Shown here: positions 16,734-23,809 of the stretch, piece by piece
How the letters are laid out: every line of letters starts with the position of its first letter
Numbering within the stretch: position 1 is the first letter of the stretch
Origin: Pontibacter sp. FD36
Lineage (GTDB): Bacteria > Bacteroidota > Bacteroidia > Cytophagales > Hymenobacteraceae
NCBI RefSeq assembly: GCF_015686655.1
Contig: NZ_JADPMP010000008.1
Location: 230,377 to 294,376, forward strand
Reading direction: 5' to 3'
Length of the DNA: 64,000 nucleotides
The notes under the pieces: generated by a model
What the model was told of the DNA's origin: nothing
The model's database searches: none
What the model saw: only the letters and a program-made list of their open reading frames with translations
Program-made: the position numbers and the translations under genes

Positions 16734-18569
16734 CTATTTTGCTTTGGAGCTGAGCCAGGCTTCCCGGAAAGTTTGCATGGCAGGCGTTAACTCTTTGCCA
16801 GCCGCTTCAAAAGGTACAACCTCCAGCGTAGGGGCCTCTACCATAATAAGTGTTGCATTCTGGGTTGTTCCGTTGCTCAAAAAGGTGACCGGCAGGCTGT
16901 GGGCTGGCTTCAAACGTTTCATGATCTTTTCCATTTCCTTGGCGCTGGTTACTTTCTTTCCATCCAGGGTCAGGATCACATCGCCACGGTTTATGCCGGC
17001 TTTGTAAAGCGGTGAAGTAACCGTGGTGCCGGTCAGGAGCTTGGCCCCCCCCTTGCTGTATTCCAGTGTGGCAGGTCCCATGCTAGCTCTTCCCGGGTTG
17101 GCTTTCCGCAATTGAAGACCAGCCTCGGCCAGGAGCTCAGCATAGTCCGGCAATTCGCTGCCGTATACCTGACGTTTGAAAAAATCAGAGGCCCAGGTGG
17201 TATCTTTTGTCACTTCGGCCAGCGTCTGCTCCAGGTCGCGCAAGGTATAGGGCTTCTCTGGACTGCCGTATTTCTGCCAGAGCGCCTGCATGTAAGCATC
17301 CAGTGTGGTGTTGAAGTCGCGACGCAGGGTCAGGTCCAGCCCTAAGCCCAGCACACTGCCATAGGTATAGTAGGAAATGAAAGTGTTGTGACGGTTATGC
17401 GGGTCCACGGAGCGGGCGGCATCCACGAAAGGAGCCTGCAGGCTCATCTCCACCAGGCTGTGGTAGTGGCGGCCCGGTGAGAGCAGCACATAGTTCAGGT
17501 CGCCGGCCAGGTCGCTGCTATACTTTTTCAGGTCGAAGATGCCGGCGCGGCGCATGGTCAGGTCGCCGTAGTAGGTGGTAAAGCCCTCGGCCAGCCACAG
17601 GGCCTCCGACATGTTGGCTTCCTGAAAATCAAAAGGCTCCAGACTAGCAGGGCGCAGGCGCTCCACATTCCAGGCATGGAAAAACTCATGCGATACTGTG
17701 TTGAGCAGCGGATTCATAGAGGTGAGCAGCGGTCTTGAACTGGTTAGGATCGTGGAGTTGCGGTGTTCCATGCCATCGCCCACCGCCTGCGGCATGTAGC
17801 AGGCAATGAAGGTATAGCGGCCAAAGTCGAAGTCGGGTAACTTCCCGAATACAGCCTGCTGCTCTGCCACAATCTTTTTGGTGCTAGCCACATAGTTGTC
17901 GAATGCCGTTTGAGGGCCCTGGTGGTGCATGGCCACCTGTATGGTCTTGCTTTTGCTGCCTTCCTGTACCTGCCATTCTGCAAAGGCAAAGTCACTCAAC
18001 TCGGTCGGGCTGTCCATCAGGTACTGAAAGTTCGGCGCCTGGAAAGTAGAGTCGTTCAGAGGCTGCAACTGCGTGGCTATTTTCCAGTTACGGCCCTGCG
18101 GTGTGCGGAAAGTTACACGAGCTGGTGCCTGCTCAAAGCCGCGGGCATACATAAGAGTAGCGGGCATGTTGAGGTGCGCATGCGTCTCGTCGATACCGGT
18201 ATAAGTGCCGTCGGCGTGGTCGCCAAACAAGGTATAGCTCAGGATAACTTCTCCCTGGTATCCACTTACATGCCACTCATGCGGACTAAAGCGACTGATG
18301 CGCAGTTCCTGCCCTTTGCTATCGGTAGCTTTGACGCTGTATACGTTTTTGGCAAACTCATGCAAGGCGTAACGGCCCGGCGAACTGCGTGGCATGAGCA
18401 CCTGCAGGGTGTCGCTTTTTATACCTGTAAACGTCACGCTGATTTGTGCCTCGTGGTGCATGGCGTTCGGGAAGGAGAGGTGATAGCGCACTTGCTGCTC
18501 CTGTGCCAGCAACGGCGTGAGCATCAGCGACAAGGCAGCACACAGGGCGCCAAAAAGTCTCGTGGACAT
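16734..18569 (-). CDS. M61-family metallopeptidase with PDZ domain, exported, 611 aa
   Basis: M61 (glycyl aminopeptidase) enzymes are zinc peptidases. A signal peptide (about 1-22, ending LTPLLAQEQ) directs export. Residues about 25-190 match the M61 N-terminal beta domain. The zinc motif HEFFH lies in SHEFFHAWNVERLRP (about residues 293-307), with the downstream glutamate in LWLAEGFTTYYGDL. A C-terminal PDZ domain (about 505-580) includes AGINRGDVILTLDGKKV. Length is normal for bacterial M61 proteins (about 600 aa). It is followed immediately by a membrane protein gene in the same operon. Confidence 0.92.
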   Translation of the reverse strand: MSTRLFGALCAALSLMLTPLLAQEQQVRYHLSFPNAMHHEAQISVTFTGIKSDTLQVLMPRSSPGRYALHEFAKNVYSVKATDSKGQELRISRFSPHEWHVSGYQGEVILSYTLFGDHADGTYTGIDETHAHLNMPATLMYARGFEQAPARVTFRTPQGRNWKIATQLQPLNDSTFQAPNFQYLMDSPTELSDFAFAEWQVQEGSKSKTIQVAMHHQGPQTAFDNYVASTKKIVAEQQAVFGKLPDFDFGRYTFIACYMPQAVGDGMEHRNSTILTSSRPLLTSMNPLLNTVSHEFFHAWNVERLRPASLEPFDFQEANMSEALWLAEGFTTYYGDLTMRRAGIFDLKKYSSDLAGDLNYVLLSPGRHYHSLVEMSLQAPFVDAARSVDPHNRHNTFISYYTYGSVLGLGLDLTLRRDFNTTLDAYMQALWQKYGSPEKPYTLRDLEQTLAEVTKDTTWASDFFKRQVYGSELPDYAELLAEAGLQLRKANPGRASMGPATLEYSKGGAKLLTGTTVTSPLYKAGINRGDVILTLDGKKVTSAKEMEKIMKRLKPAHSLPVTFLSNGTTQNATLIMVEAPTLEVVPFEAAGKELTPAMQTFREAWLSSKAK

Positions 18570-18627
18570 AAGGGTGTATTTGGTTCGAAAATAAAAGTAG
18601 GGATTTTATAGCTGTCGCGCAAAGCCG

Positions 18628-19272
18628 CTATACCTTGCGGTAGACCTTGGCCTGCACCAATCCGCCGTAAAATGCAGTCGCTTCTAATTCATACAAGGGC
18701 AGTCTGGCGAAATGGCGATCAAAATCAGGTAGGCGGGTAGCGCTTACCTGGCTCACTTTCCCGAAGAAGGTATACATGCTCCTTAGTAAGAGCCGGTGCC
18801 AAGCCGGAGCCGGCACCTGCGTAGGCCAGAAATCGCTGAATAGCCATAGCCCCTGCGGGTGCAGCGCAGCACACAGCCGGTCCATCAGGTATACCAGCCG
18901 TTCATCCGGAAAGAGATCGAGCAGGAAAGGGGTAAGGATGACGTCATAGGTTTCGCCATACTGAAGGCTGTCTTCTGTGCCGAGCCGGAAAGTGATGTTT
19001 GGAAGAGCAGCAGGAGTTCTCTGCCCAATGCGCCTCCGGGTCATCTTCAGCATTTTCTCCGAGGCCTCCAGGTAAGTGACCTTCACCAATGGGCTATACC
19101 TGAGTAGCTGCTCCAGTAGCCAACCAGAACCGCCCCCAATGAGCAATACGTTCGCTTTTGCAGGTATAAGCGACAGGTGTGCTACCTGCGCCCGCCTCAA
19201 GGCATTGCCAAACACCAAGCGCGAAAGGCCGTCATAAACCGGGGCGATGCTGTTGAAGTTGGTGTTGCTCAC
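18628..19272 (-). CDS. Class I SAM-dependent methyltransferase, 214 aa
   Basis: A compact Rossmann methyltransferase. Motif I is the slightly altered VLLIGGGSGWLLEQLL (about residues 40-55), followed by TYLEASEKMLKM for the acidic loop and YDVILTPFLLDLFPDERL for the region after motif II. The N-terminal FNSIAPVYDGLSRLVFG is typical of UbiE/MenG-like and other small-molecule methyltransferases. The acceptor is unknown. A repeat element carrying a GIY-YIG gene begins just six bases upstream of the start codon, separating it from the co-directional pncC gene. Confidence 0.83.
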   Translation of the reverse strand: MSNTNFNSIAPVYDGLSRLVFGNALRRAQVAHLSLIPAKANVLLIGGGSGWLLEQLLRYSPLVKVTYLEASEKMLKMTRRRIGQRTPAALPNITFRLGTEDSLQYGETYDVILTPFLLDLFPDERLVYLMDRLCAALHPQGLWLFSDFWPTQVPAPAWHRLLLRSMYTFFGKVSQVSATRLPDFDRHFARLPLYELEATAFYGGLVQAKVYRKV

Positions 19273-19277
19273 GGATT

Positions 19278-19733
19278 TGTCATTTCGACCAAAGGGAGAA
19301 ATCTGGGTTGAGGATGGCGTGTATCAAACTCTTTTTTTCTTTTACTGGTTGAAGGGCAATAAACCTGATTATTGTTATGTCTGGCCACAACTATTTCGTT
19401 TACATAACTTCTAATCCAAAGAAGACTACACTCTATATTGGAGTTACTAATGAATTGAATCGTAGGATGGACGAGCATGTCTTAAATGCAGGCAATCCTA
19501 TATCTTTCTCTGGTCGATACTACTGCTATAATCTTGTATATTATGAACGCTTTGCCTTTATCCAACATGCGATAGATCGAGAAAAACAATTGAAAAAGTG
19601 GAGCAGAAAGAAAAAGGATGAATTAATCAGCCAATTTAATCCTGATTGGATTCCTTTGAATGACGAAGTTAAGGATTGGGAGGATTAACCTACTATTATC
19701 ATTCCAGATTTCTCACTAGCGTTCGAAATGACA
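19278..19733 (+). mobile_element. Inverted-repeat element carrying a GIY-YIG nuclease gene (family A, long form)
   Basis: The left arm TGTCATTTCGACC...GAGAAATCTG (19278-19305) and the right arm, its imperfect complement (19705-19733), bracket a single ORF for a GIY-YIG protein. Outer (TGTCATTTCGA) and inner (GAGAAATCTG) parts of the arms are conserved, while the 7-8 bases between them differ. Copies with the same arms but only about 25 bases between them occur at 33306, 36339, 59099 and 62542. The element sits between pncC and a methyltransferase gene, both on the minus strand. No target-site duplication is obvious. Calling it mobile is inference from the dispersed copies. Confidence 0.62.
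19377..19688 (+). CDS. GIY-YIG nuclease-domain protein (UPF0213-like), 103 aa
   Basis: A single-domain GIY-YIG protein. The opening strand FVYITSNPKKTTLYIGVTN contains the equivalent of the GIY and YIG elements. The catalytic arginine is likely the one in ELNRRMDEH, and the downstream IDREKQLKKWSRKKKDELI is the usual helix of the UPF0213/YhbQ group with its conserved glutamate. GIY-YIG domains cut DNA in repair, restriction and homing enzymes; small stand-alone ones are poorly understood. The gene lies entirely within the inverted repeat 19278-19733, opposite in strand to both neighbours, which suggests it travels with that repeat. Its composition is more AT-rich than the genes around it. Confidence 0.9.
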   Translation: MSGHNYFVYITSNPKKTTLYIGVTNELNRRMDEHVLNAGNPISFSGRYYCYNLVYYERFAFIQHAIDREKQLKKWSRKKKDELISQFNPDWIPLNDEVKDWED

Positions 19734-19738
19734 GGAAT

Positions 19739-20230
19739 TCACCGATCATAATGCTCCTCTACAATCCCTTTGAGCTTCTCGAGCACATACTCGGTGAACT
19801 GTTTGAGCAGACTCTGGCTATTGCCTTTGAATACTTCCCTGAATTCCTCTGCTTTGCCATCATATAGAAAAGACACGAAGATGGTACCCACCGGCTTCTC
19901 AGAAGTCTCAGAACCTCCTTCCCCCGCAAGGCCTGTGGTAGCGACACTGATGTCGGCATCAAGCGCCTTCTTCAGGCCCATCACCATCTCATTAGTTACC
20001 TGCTGCGACTCGGCCGTGTAAAGATCCAGGGTATCCTGTTTCACGCCCAGCAGTTTTTTCTTGGCTTCGACATTGTACACCACCAGGCTGCCGATCAGCA
20101 CATCACTGCTGCCTTTGGCTTTTACCAGTTCAGAAGATAGCATGCCAGCTGTGCAGCTCTCTGCAAAGGCAATGGTCAGACCATTGTCTTTCAGCATCAT
20201 GGTCAGTTCGGTAAGCTCTGTTTGATTCAT
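19739..20230 (-). CDS. pncC: Nicotinamide-nucleotide amidohydrolase (CinA C-terminal domain type)
   Basis: PncC hydrolyses nicotinamide mononucleotide to nicotinate mononucleotide in pyridine-nucleotide salvage. The 163-aa chain matches the stand-alone CinA C-terminal domain: FAESCTAGMLSSELV near residues 21-35 holds the nucleophilic serine motif, then GSLVVYNVEAKKKLLGV, then ATTGLAGEGG and KPVGTIFVSF. No N-terminal CinA (MoaB-like) domain is present. It lies 33 bases after the ThpR gene on the minus strand, likely one operon. The right arm of the GIY-YIG repeat begins six bases beyond its stop. Confidence 0.9.
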   Translation of the reverse strand: MNQTELTELTMMLKDNGLTIAFAESCTAGMLSSELVKAKGSSDVLIGSLVVYNVEAKKKLLGVKQDTLDLYTAESQQVTNEMVMGLKKALDADISVATTGLAGEGGSETSEKPVGTIFVSFLYDGKAEEFREVFKGNSQSLLKQFTEYVLEKLKGIVEEHYDR

Positions 20231-20263
20231 AAGGTATATTCGTATTCAGATAAGGGGTGTTTC

Positions 20264-20836
20264 TCATACTGCTTTGCCCTCCGAGTGGTTACCTGTCAGC
20301 GGGTAGCGTTGCACAATGCTGTAGCGGGGATGTGGCGATCCTAACTCGGAATGCCAGACCGCGATCTCATGAACTTGCAGCGTGACAGGGTGATGCGGGT
20401 GGAAGGATTCCAGGTGGTGGGGTACTGGCTTATCTTTGCGAAAGCGGGCCAGCGTGACATGCGGCTTGGGTTCCCGGCTAAGGGGTGGTTCTGCAGAAAG
20501 CGCCTGTGTGAGGCTGCGGCTAAGTTGGGCAAAGGCATCATGGCTTTTAAACCGGGCCCAGATCAGGCGTGGGGAGCGGGGCTTGGGTCCGGGCTCTATC
20601 GCCTCCAGTTGCAGCGTGAAGGGGGCGAACTGCTGCGCCATGTGTGCGGTGACCTCCTGTATCGCTTCTAACTGACTGGCAGGTACGTTGCCGATAAAGT
20701 AAAGCGTCAGGTGCAGGTTGTCGATCGGAACCAGGCGGATGGCCTCATGCTTATACCTATCAGCCTGTCCGGTAAGATACTCCTTCAAGTCCTCCGGGAG
20801 CGGAGTTGCGATGAATAGTCTGGTGGTTTGGCTCAT
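20264..20836 (-). CDS. thpR: RNA 2',3'-cyclic phosphodiesterase (2H family, LigT-like)
   Basis: ThpR/LigT proteins belong to the 2H phosphoesterase superfamily and open 2',3'-cyclic phosphates on RNA. Two HxTx motifs are seen: HLTLYFIGN (about residue 42) and HVTLARFRK (about residue 126), about 84 residues apart as expected. Length (190 aa) fits the family (about 175-190). The start ATG at 20836 gives the typical opening TRLFIATPLPEDL. It is upstream of pncC on the same strand. Confidence 0.9.
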   Translation of the reverse strand: MSQTTRLFIATPLPEDLKEYLTGQADRYKHEAIRLVPIDNLHLTLYFIGNVPASQLEAIQEVTAHMAQQFAPFTLQLEAIEPGPKPRSPRLIWARFKSHDAFAQLSRSLTQALSAEPPLSREPKPHVTLARFRKDKPVPHHLESFHPHHPVTLQVHEIAVWHSELGSPHPRYSIVQRYPLTGNHSEGKAV

Positions 20837-20928
20837 GTGCTACGTATCTATCCTGTATGGCTTCGCATACGTAATTAGTGGGCAGGCGTATACTTAGCCT
20901 ATGCTATAACCAAGACCCCCGGATATTC

Positions 20929-21636
20929 ATGATACGAAACTTCTATAAGAAGCTGGCAGCAGGCTTTGCCTTGTTTACCCTCGAACTGATCTTTGTGATG
21001 GCCGTTTTCCTGGCCTGTGTCATTGTCTTTTTGTATGTCAGTGCAGAGGTGGCCTCGGCAGCCGGCCCGATCAAGTTCGACGAGGCAGCCTTTGCCGTTG
21101 CCGCCGATATGCAAAGCACTGGCTTCACCCGGTTCATTGAGTTCATTACCTTTTTTGCCTCCCGCCACTTCATGACGGCAGCGGCGCTGCTGCTCATCGC
21201 TTACTTCCTGTTTGTGCGACGGCACAGGTGGTATTCGCTCAAAGTGCCGGTGGTGGCGCTGGGCAGTATCTCGCTCAACCTGGTCCTCAAGTTCTTTTTT
21301 GACAGGGAGCGACCTGCCATGCCACTGGTCGACGCTTCGGGCCTGAGCTTTCCGAGCGGACACTCCATGATCGCCGCCTCGTTCTACAGTTTGATCATTT
21401 ACCTGACCTGGCGACACGTGGAATCCAAGCCACTTCGAAATTTTTTAGTGGCCCTGCTCGTAATTTTTATTCTACTCATCGGATTCAGCCGCATCTACCT
21501 GCGCGTGCATTATGCGACCGATGTAGTGGCGGGTTTTGCTGCTGGTATTCTGTGGGTTATCATTGGCATCTGGCTACTGCGCCGCATCGAGAAGTATACC
21601 CGCAAAGAGATTGCCCCGGTGGTGGAGGAAGAGTGA
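20929..21636 (+). CDS. PAP2-family phosphatase, integral membrane, 235 aa
   Basis: A membrane-bound phosphatidic-acid-phosphatase-2 type enzyme that removes phosphate from lipids such as undecaprenyl diphosphate or phosphatidylglycerophosphate. The three active-site motifs are present: KFFFDRERP (KxxxxxxRP), PSGHSM, and SRIYLRVHYATDVV (SRxxxxxHxxxD). About six membrane helices are predicted. The ATG at 20929 is preferred over a GTG at 20878 because it gives MIRNFYKKL directly before the first helix. Gene is monocistronic, followed by a tRNA. Confidence 0.9.
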   Translation: MIRNFYKKLAAGFALFTLELIFVMAVFLACVIVFLYVSAEVASAAGPIKFDEAAFAVAADMQSTGFTRFIEFITFFASRHFMTAAALLLIAYFLFVRRHRWYSLKVPVVALGSISLNLVLKFFFDRERPAMPLVDASGLSFPSGHSMIAASFYSLIIYLTWRHVESKPLRNFLVALLVIFILLIGFSRIYLRVHYATDVVAGFAAGILWVIIGIWLLRRIEKYTRKEIAPVVEEE

Positions 21637-21671
21637 TTTTTAGTGAAAGCAATTTTTTTTCGGGTGGACTA

Positions 21672-21701
21672 TTGCAGATAATAATTTCTGTTATACCTTT
21701 G
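21672..21701 (+). promoter_or_regulatory. Bacteroidota-type promoter for tRNA-Leu
   Basis: ATTG near 21671-21674 and TACCTTTG (21694-21701) match the TTTG / TAnnTTTG -33/-7 elements with a 19-base spacer. They lie 59 bases before the mature tRNA 5' end. Confidence 0.6.
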
Positions 21702-21760
21702 CAATCCCAATCAACAAGGGTTAAAGGGTTTTGGGAAACACATTTTGATTACTACCAAGC

Positions 21761-21842
21761 GCGCACGTGGCGGAATTGGTAGACGTGCAGGTCTCAGAAG
21801 CCTGTGCCTTCGGGCGTGGGAGTTCGACTCTCCCCGTGCGCA
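21761..21842 (+). tRNA. tRNA-Leu (anticodon CAG)
   Basis: A full cloverleaf can be folded. The acceptor stem is GCGCACG with CGTGCGC. A D-arm contains AATTGGTAGAC. The anticodon stem CAGGT/GCCTG closes the loop CTCAGAA, which places CAG at positions 34-36. A class II variable arm is closed over TTCG, and the T-arm is GGGAG-TTCGACT-CTCCC. The discriminator is A and CCA is not encoded (CTA follows). The anticodon reads CUG. Confidence 0.96.
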
Positions 21843-21856
21843 CTAATCCAAAATGT

Positions 21857-21890
21857 AAAAAAGCCGGCTGCAAAGCCGGCTTTTTTGTTT
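21857..21890. terminator. Bidirectional rho-independent terminator
   Basis: AAAAAAGCCGGC and GCCGGCTTTTTT (12-bp stem, six-base loop) lie 14 bases after the tRNA. They directly follow the stop of the minus-strand flippase-like gene (21891), so they can serve both. Confidence 0.9.
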
Positions 21891-22823
21891 TTATACCTTT
21901 CGAGGCGATTGTGTGTGAGCTATTGGCTCCTCCTGCTTTATCTCCTCACTTTCTTCAGGCGTGAGCGCAAATTCTTTGGATCGGAAGGCGATGTAAAGTC
22001 CCGTCAATGCCACCGTGACTGAGATCAGATAAAACGATAAGCTAATGGTCAGGGCAATGTACTTTTCCATTGGGAGCAGGTTGGCAGCCTGCACAAAGAC
22101 GTACTCCCGGGCACCCAAACCTCCTATCGTAAAAGGAAACAGAGATACCAGCGAAGAAACCAGAAAAGTAAACAAGTAGGCTGTAAAAGGCTGCTCTGTG
22201 TTCAGTGCCAAAAGAATCAGTACAATGCACAGGACTTGCAGCAATTGCACCACCAATGCTTTTGTGTGACTTATAACAGCTATCCGGGGGCTGATGTCGA
22301 AAAATCGCCCGAGCAGTACAAAGTATACCACAGACCCGATCACATACAGTGAAACAGGTATAAGAGCAGGTAGTTTGATCTCGGCTATCTGCGTGAAAAG
22401 AAGGGTGGCTATACCTGTCATTGCCCAGAACCCACTAAGCCGATCCAGGAAAATAGCACTCAATAGCTTTCTGGCTGGTTTTTGAAACCTCGACCGGAGC
22501 AGGTAAATCTTGTAGGCGTCTCCACCAATCCCTCCCGGCAGGAAAAGGTTGTAAAACATGCCCAGGAAGTACAGTTTGAGGTTATACAGAAAAGGAAGAG
22601 CAAGGCCCTTCGCTTTAAAAAAAACACGGAGCCGCGAGGATGAAACCACTTGGGAGCCAACCAAGGCCAGCAGGGCCAGTAAGAAGTAAAGCGGGTTGCT
22701 TTGCCGGTATAGTTCCTGCACCTGGCCGATGTCTATTTTCCTGAAAACAAGGTATAGCAGTATACCTGTTACCAGTATTTTGAGAGGAGTCTTGATGGTA
22801 TGCCACATCGCCCGCTTTTCCAT
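21891..22823 (-). CDS. Lysylphosphatidylglycerol synthase TM / UPF0104 family membrane protein, 310 aa
   Basis: A polytopic inner-membrane protein with about seven to eight helices. The segments YLVFRKIDIGQV at the N-terminus and YFLGMFYNLFLPGGIGGDAYKIYLL (residues about 86-110, quoted in part) are the hallmark of the UPF0104/flippase-like domain found in MprF membrane halves and AglD-type proteins. TIGGLGAREYVFVQ near residue 231 is a second hallmark. Proteins of this type are thought to flip or present lipids. The gene is the third in an operon with a GT2 polyprenyl-phosphate glycosyltransferase and a GT39 protein; its start overlaps the GT2 stop (TGATG). A role in lipid-linked sugar handling is inferred. 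Confidence 0.85.
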   Translation of the reverse strand: MEKRAMWHTIKTPLKILVTGILLYLVFRKIDIGQVQELYRQSNPLYFLLALLALVGSQVVSSSRLRVFFKAKGLALPFLYNLKLYFLGMFYNLFLPGGIGGDAYKIYLLRSRFQKPARKLLSAIFLDRLSGFWAMTGIATLLFTQIAEIKLPALIPVSLYVIGSVVYFVLLGRFFDISPRIAVISHTKALVVQLLQVLCIVLILLALNTEQPFTAYLFTFLVSSLVSLFPFTIGGLGAREYVFVQAANLLPMEKYIALTISLSFYLISVTVALTGLYIAFRSKEFALTPEESEEIKQEEPIAHTQSPRKV

Positions 22824-23797
22824 CAGCTTGCCAGCTTCTCTGCCACCACTTGCAAGGGCTCTTTTGAAGGATCAAAAATCCGCCTGACATGATAGGTTTT
22901 GCTGTTGTTGCTCTTAAAGTATATGCGCACGCATATTTCGGCCAGAATACCGATCGTGATAAGCTGTATACCTCCCAGGACAAGCATCAGCCCCAGAATA
23001 AGCAGGGGTTTCCCCCAGATATCCTGCCCCAGCAGCTTAAGAATCAGCAGGTAGAAGTTCACCAGAAAACCCAGGCCAAGCGAAATAAAACCCATCGTGC
23101 CAAAGAGATGCATGGGGCGCTGTATGTACTTGCGAAAGAAAACCATGGTGACCAAATCGGCCATGACGTTGATGGTGCGGCCTATACCATACTTCGAGCG
23201 GCCAAATTTTCGGGGATGGTGCTTCACATCCACCTGTGCAATGTTGGCACCCTGCATTTTGGCCAATACAGGTATAAAACGGTGCAGTTCGCCATAGATG
23301 TCAAGTTCCTGCGCTATTTCCCGCTTAAATACTTTTAGGGTACAGCCATAGTCTTTAATGTGCACCCCCGTCATATGACGTATCAGGTTGTTGGCTATTT
23401 TTGAAGGAATTTTGCGCAGCACCACATCGTCCTGCCTGTTTTTCCGGTTGCCGGCTACCACGTCCCAGTCTTCCTCCTGCATTTTCTGGAGCATGCAGGG
23501 GATGTCAGAAGGGTCGTTTTGCAGATCGCCGTCAAGCAGGGCAATATAGTTTCCTGTGGTATGGTCTATACCTGCGGTGATGGCGGTAGACTGCCCATAG
23601 TTTTTGCGCAGCTCGACCAGACGGGTATTTTGGTCCGCCCATTTCCTTATCTCCCCGGGAGTGCCATCCTGCGAACCATCATCTACAAATATGGCCTCGT
23701 AATCGATGCCGTCCAGTGCATGCCGGATCGATTCCAGCAGCGGCTTGATGTTCTCGCGCTCATTCAAAACAGGGATAACGACTGATAGCTCTTTCAT
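22823..23797 (-). CDS. GT2 polyprenyl-phosphate glycosyltransferase (DPM1/ArnC/GtrB-like), 324 aa
   Basis: The GT-A domain opens with LSVVIPVLNERENIKPLL, the UDP-sugar binding acid is in AIFVDDGSQDGTPGEI, and the metal motif is in IALLDGDLQNDPSDIPCM (D-x-D-Q, typical of the DPM1 branch). Two C-terminal membrane helices (about 230-255 and 268-290) anchor it, as in ArnC and GtrB. Such enzymes load a sugar on to polyprenyl phosphate at the inner leaflet for later transfer outside. The start lies 12 bases after the GT39 stop and the stop overlaps the flippase-like gene, so all three form an operon. Confidence 0.92.
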   Translation of the reverse strand: MKELSVVIPVLNERENIKPLLESIRHALDGIDYEAIFVDDGSQDGTPGEIRKWADQNTRLVELRKNYGQSTAITAGIDHTTGNYIALLDGDLQNDPSDIPCMLQKMQEEDWDVVAGNRKNRQDDVVLRKIPSKIANNLIRHMTGVHIKDYGCTLKVFKREIAQELDIYGELHRFIPVLAKMQGANIAQVDVKHHPRKFGRSKYGIGRTINVMADLVTMVFFRKYIQRPMHLFGTMGFISLGLGFLVNFYLLILKLLGQDIWGKPLLILGLMLVLGGIQLITIGILAEICVRIYFKSNNSKTYHVRRIFDPSKEPLQVVAEKLAS

Positions 23798-23809
23798 GGT
23801 ACCGGGGAT

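Noticed and set aside
19278..19733. Group I intron or homing endonuclease explanation for the GIY-YIG gene
   Set aside because: The gene lies between genes, not inside one, has no intron core, and its flanks match dispersed repeats.
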